64,000 nucleotides of DNA from Rhizobium skierniewicense (lineage in GTDB: Bacteria > Pseudomonadota > Alphaproteobacteria > Rhizobiales > Rhizobiaceae), in NCBI RefSeq assembly GCF_014196515.1, contig NZ_JACIDV010000002.1, forward strand, positions 186,001-250,000, written 5' to 3'. Within the stretch, counting starts at the first letter, position 1, and every line of letters starts with the position of its first letter. A model generated the notes under the pieces. It ran no database searches. It was not told where the DNA came from and saw only the letters and a list, made by a program, of their open reading frames with translations. The position numbers and the translations under genes were made by a program. Below are positions 63,697-64,000 of the stretch, in pieces.

Positions 63697-64000
63697 ATGT
63701 CACCCACAACCGCAATGTTCTGGCCCATGATCGCTCACGCCTTTTTGGTCTTCGGTCTCTATGTGCTTCTTTTTATTCGTCGAAGAAAATATACTTTTAT
63801 CAGCAAAGAAGACTTCAAGCGTTTTCGCGATACGGGCGAAGAGGCGCAGCAAAGCCGGTTGGTGAACAAGAACATCGCCAACCAGTTCGAAATGCCGATG
63901 CTATTTCATGCGGCGTGCCTGCTGCTCTACATCACGGATGCTGACAACATAGCGACCATTTTCCTCGCATGGATTTTCGTAGCCGGACGCTACGTGCATT
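63697..64000 (+). CDS. MAPEG family membrane protein (partial, cut by window end)
   Basis: The frame from ATG 63697, with AAGGAAGCAGGAA upstream, is open to the window end (101 codons). It begins MSPTTAMFWPMIAHAFLVF with a first membrane helix, then a polar loop with RFRDTGEEAQQSRLVNKNIANQFEMP, and a second helix with LFHAACLLLY. The NQFEMPxLFHA segment is typical of small bacterial MAPEG proteins (glutathione/eicosanoid family). The 3' end is missing. Confidence 0.8.
   Translation, partial: MSPTTAMFWPMIAHAFLVFGLYVLLFIRRRKYTFISKEDFKRFRDTGEEAQQSRLVNKNIANQFEMPMLFHAACLLLYITDADNIATIFLAWIFVAGRYVH

Overview
The window is a piece of an alphaproteobacterial chromosome, almost certainly Rhizobiaceae and most like Agrobacterium/Rhizobium. 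The evidence is the rhizobial flagellar gene order with motE between flgI and flgH, an aglR-aglEFGAK alpha-glucoside locus, a zwf-pgl-edd Entner-Doudoroff operon, UPF0262, a short-chain acyl regulator divergent from aceA, a PleC/PdhS-type kinase, and a tRNA-His with A73 and no encoded G-1. Coding density is high. I saw no insertion sequence, prophage, CRISPR array or rRNA operon.

Layout. 1-6.2 kb: tRNA-Thr, then a forward housekeeping run (small basic protein, murA, DUF2948, hisD, UPF0262, low-MW phosphatase, infA, maf, yacG) closed by a strong terminator. 6.2-19.8 kb: flagellar genes in two converging blocks. A six-repeat DUF1217 protein diverges from flhA-fliR and four small genes (FliJ-like coiled coil, FlgJ-type rod protein, FlgN-like, second FliL-like). 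Facing them is the reverse operon flgB-flgC-fliE-flgG-flgA-flgI-motE-flgH-fliL-fliP. Flagellin, hook, switch, stator and fliQ genes are absent from the window. 20-22.8 kb: a Wzz/GumC-like polysaccharide co-polymerase and folD. 22.8-30.6 kb: LacI-type aglR and aglEFGAK with three matching operator-like palindromes. 30.9-35.7 kb: a PilZ-like small protein, an NTF2-like protein and the zwf-pgl-edd operon.

35.9-48.8 kb: a glutamine-synthetase-like plus FAD oxidoreductase pair resembling PuuA/PuuB, a BaiN-type flavoprotein, two opposed small ORFs, a LysR regulator, aceA with a small downstream gene, a divergent XRE/short-chain acyl regulator, and a potFGHI polyamine importer. 49-56.4 kb: two overlapping SGNH/GSCFA-type genes, a fused Fbp-type iron permease without its partners, and a 1207-residue PAS histidine kinase. 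56.8-64 kb: tRNA-His, a Ppx/GppA phosphatase with a long basic N-terminal extension, rlmE, an MFS exporter, a Tat-type MBL-fold protein, guaB, and a MAPEG gene cut by the window end.

Functionally the window combines cell-envelope and nucleotide housekeeping, part of the flagellar export gate, rod and rings, disaccharide uptake feeding glucose-6-phosphate into the Entner-Doudoroff route, polyamine uptake and probable gamma-glutamyl-polyamine catabolism, and the glyoxylate shunt. I found no unambiguous new defence or mobile system. The least explained items are the SGNH/GSCFA pair, the repeat-built DUF1217 protein, the split flagellar locus, a possible structured RNA after potI, and the basic extension on Ppx.
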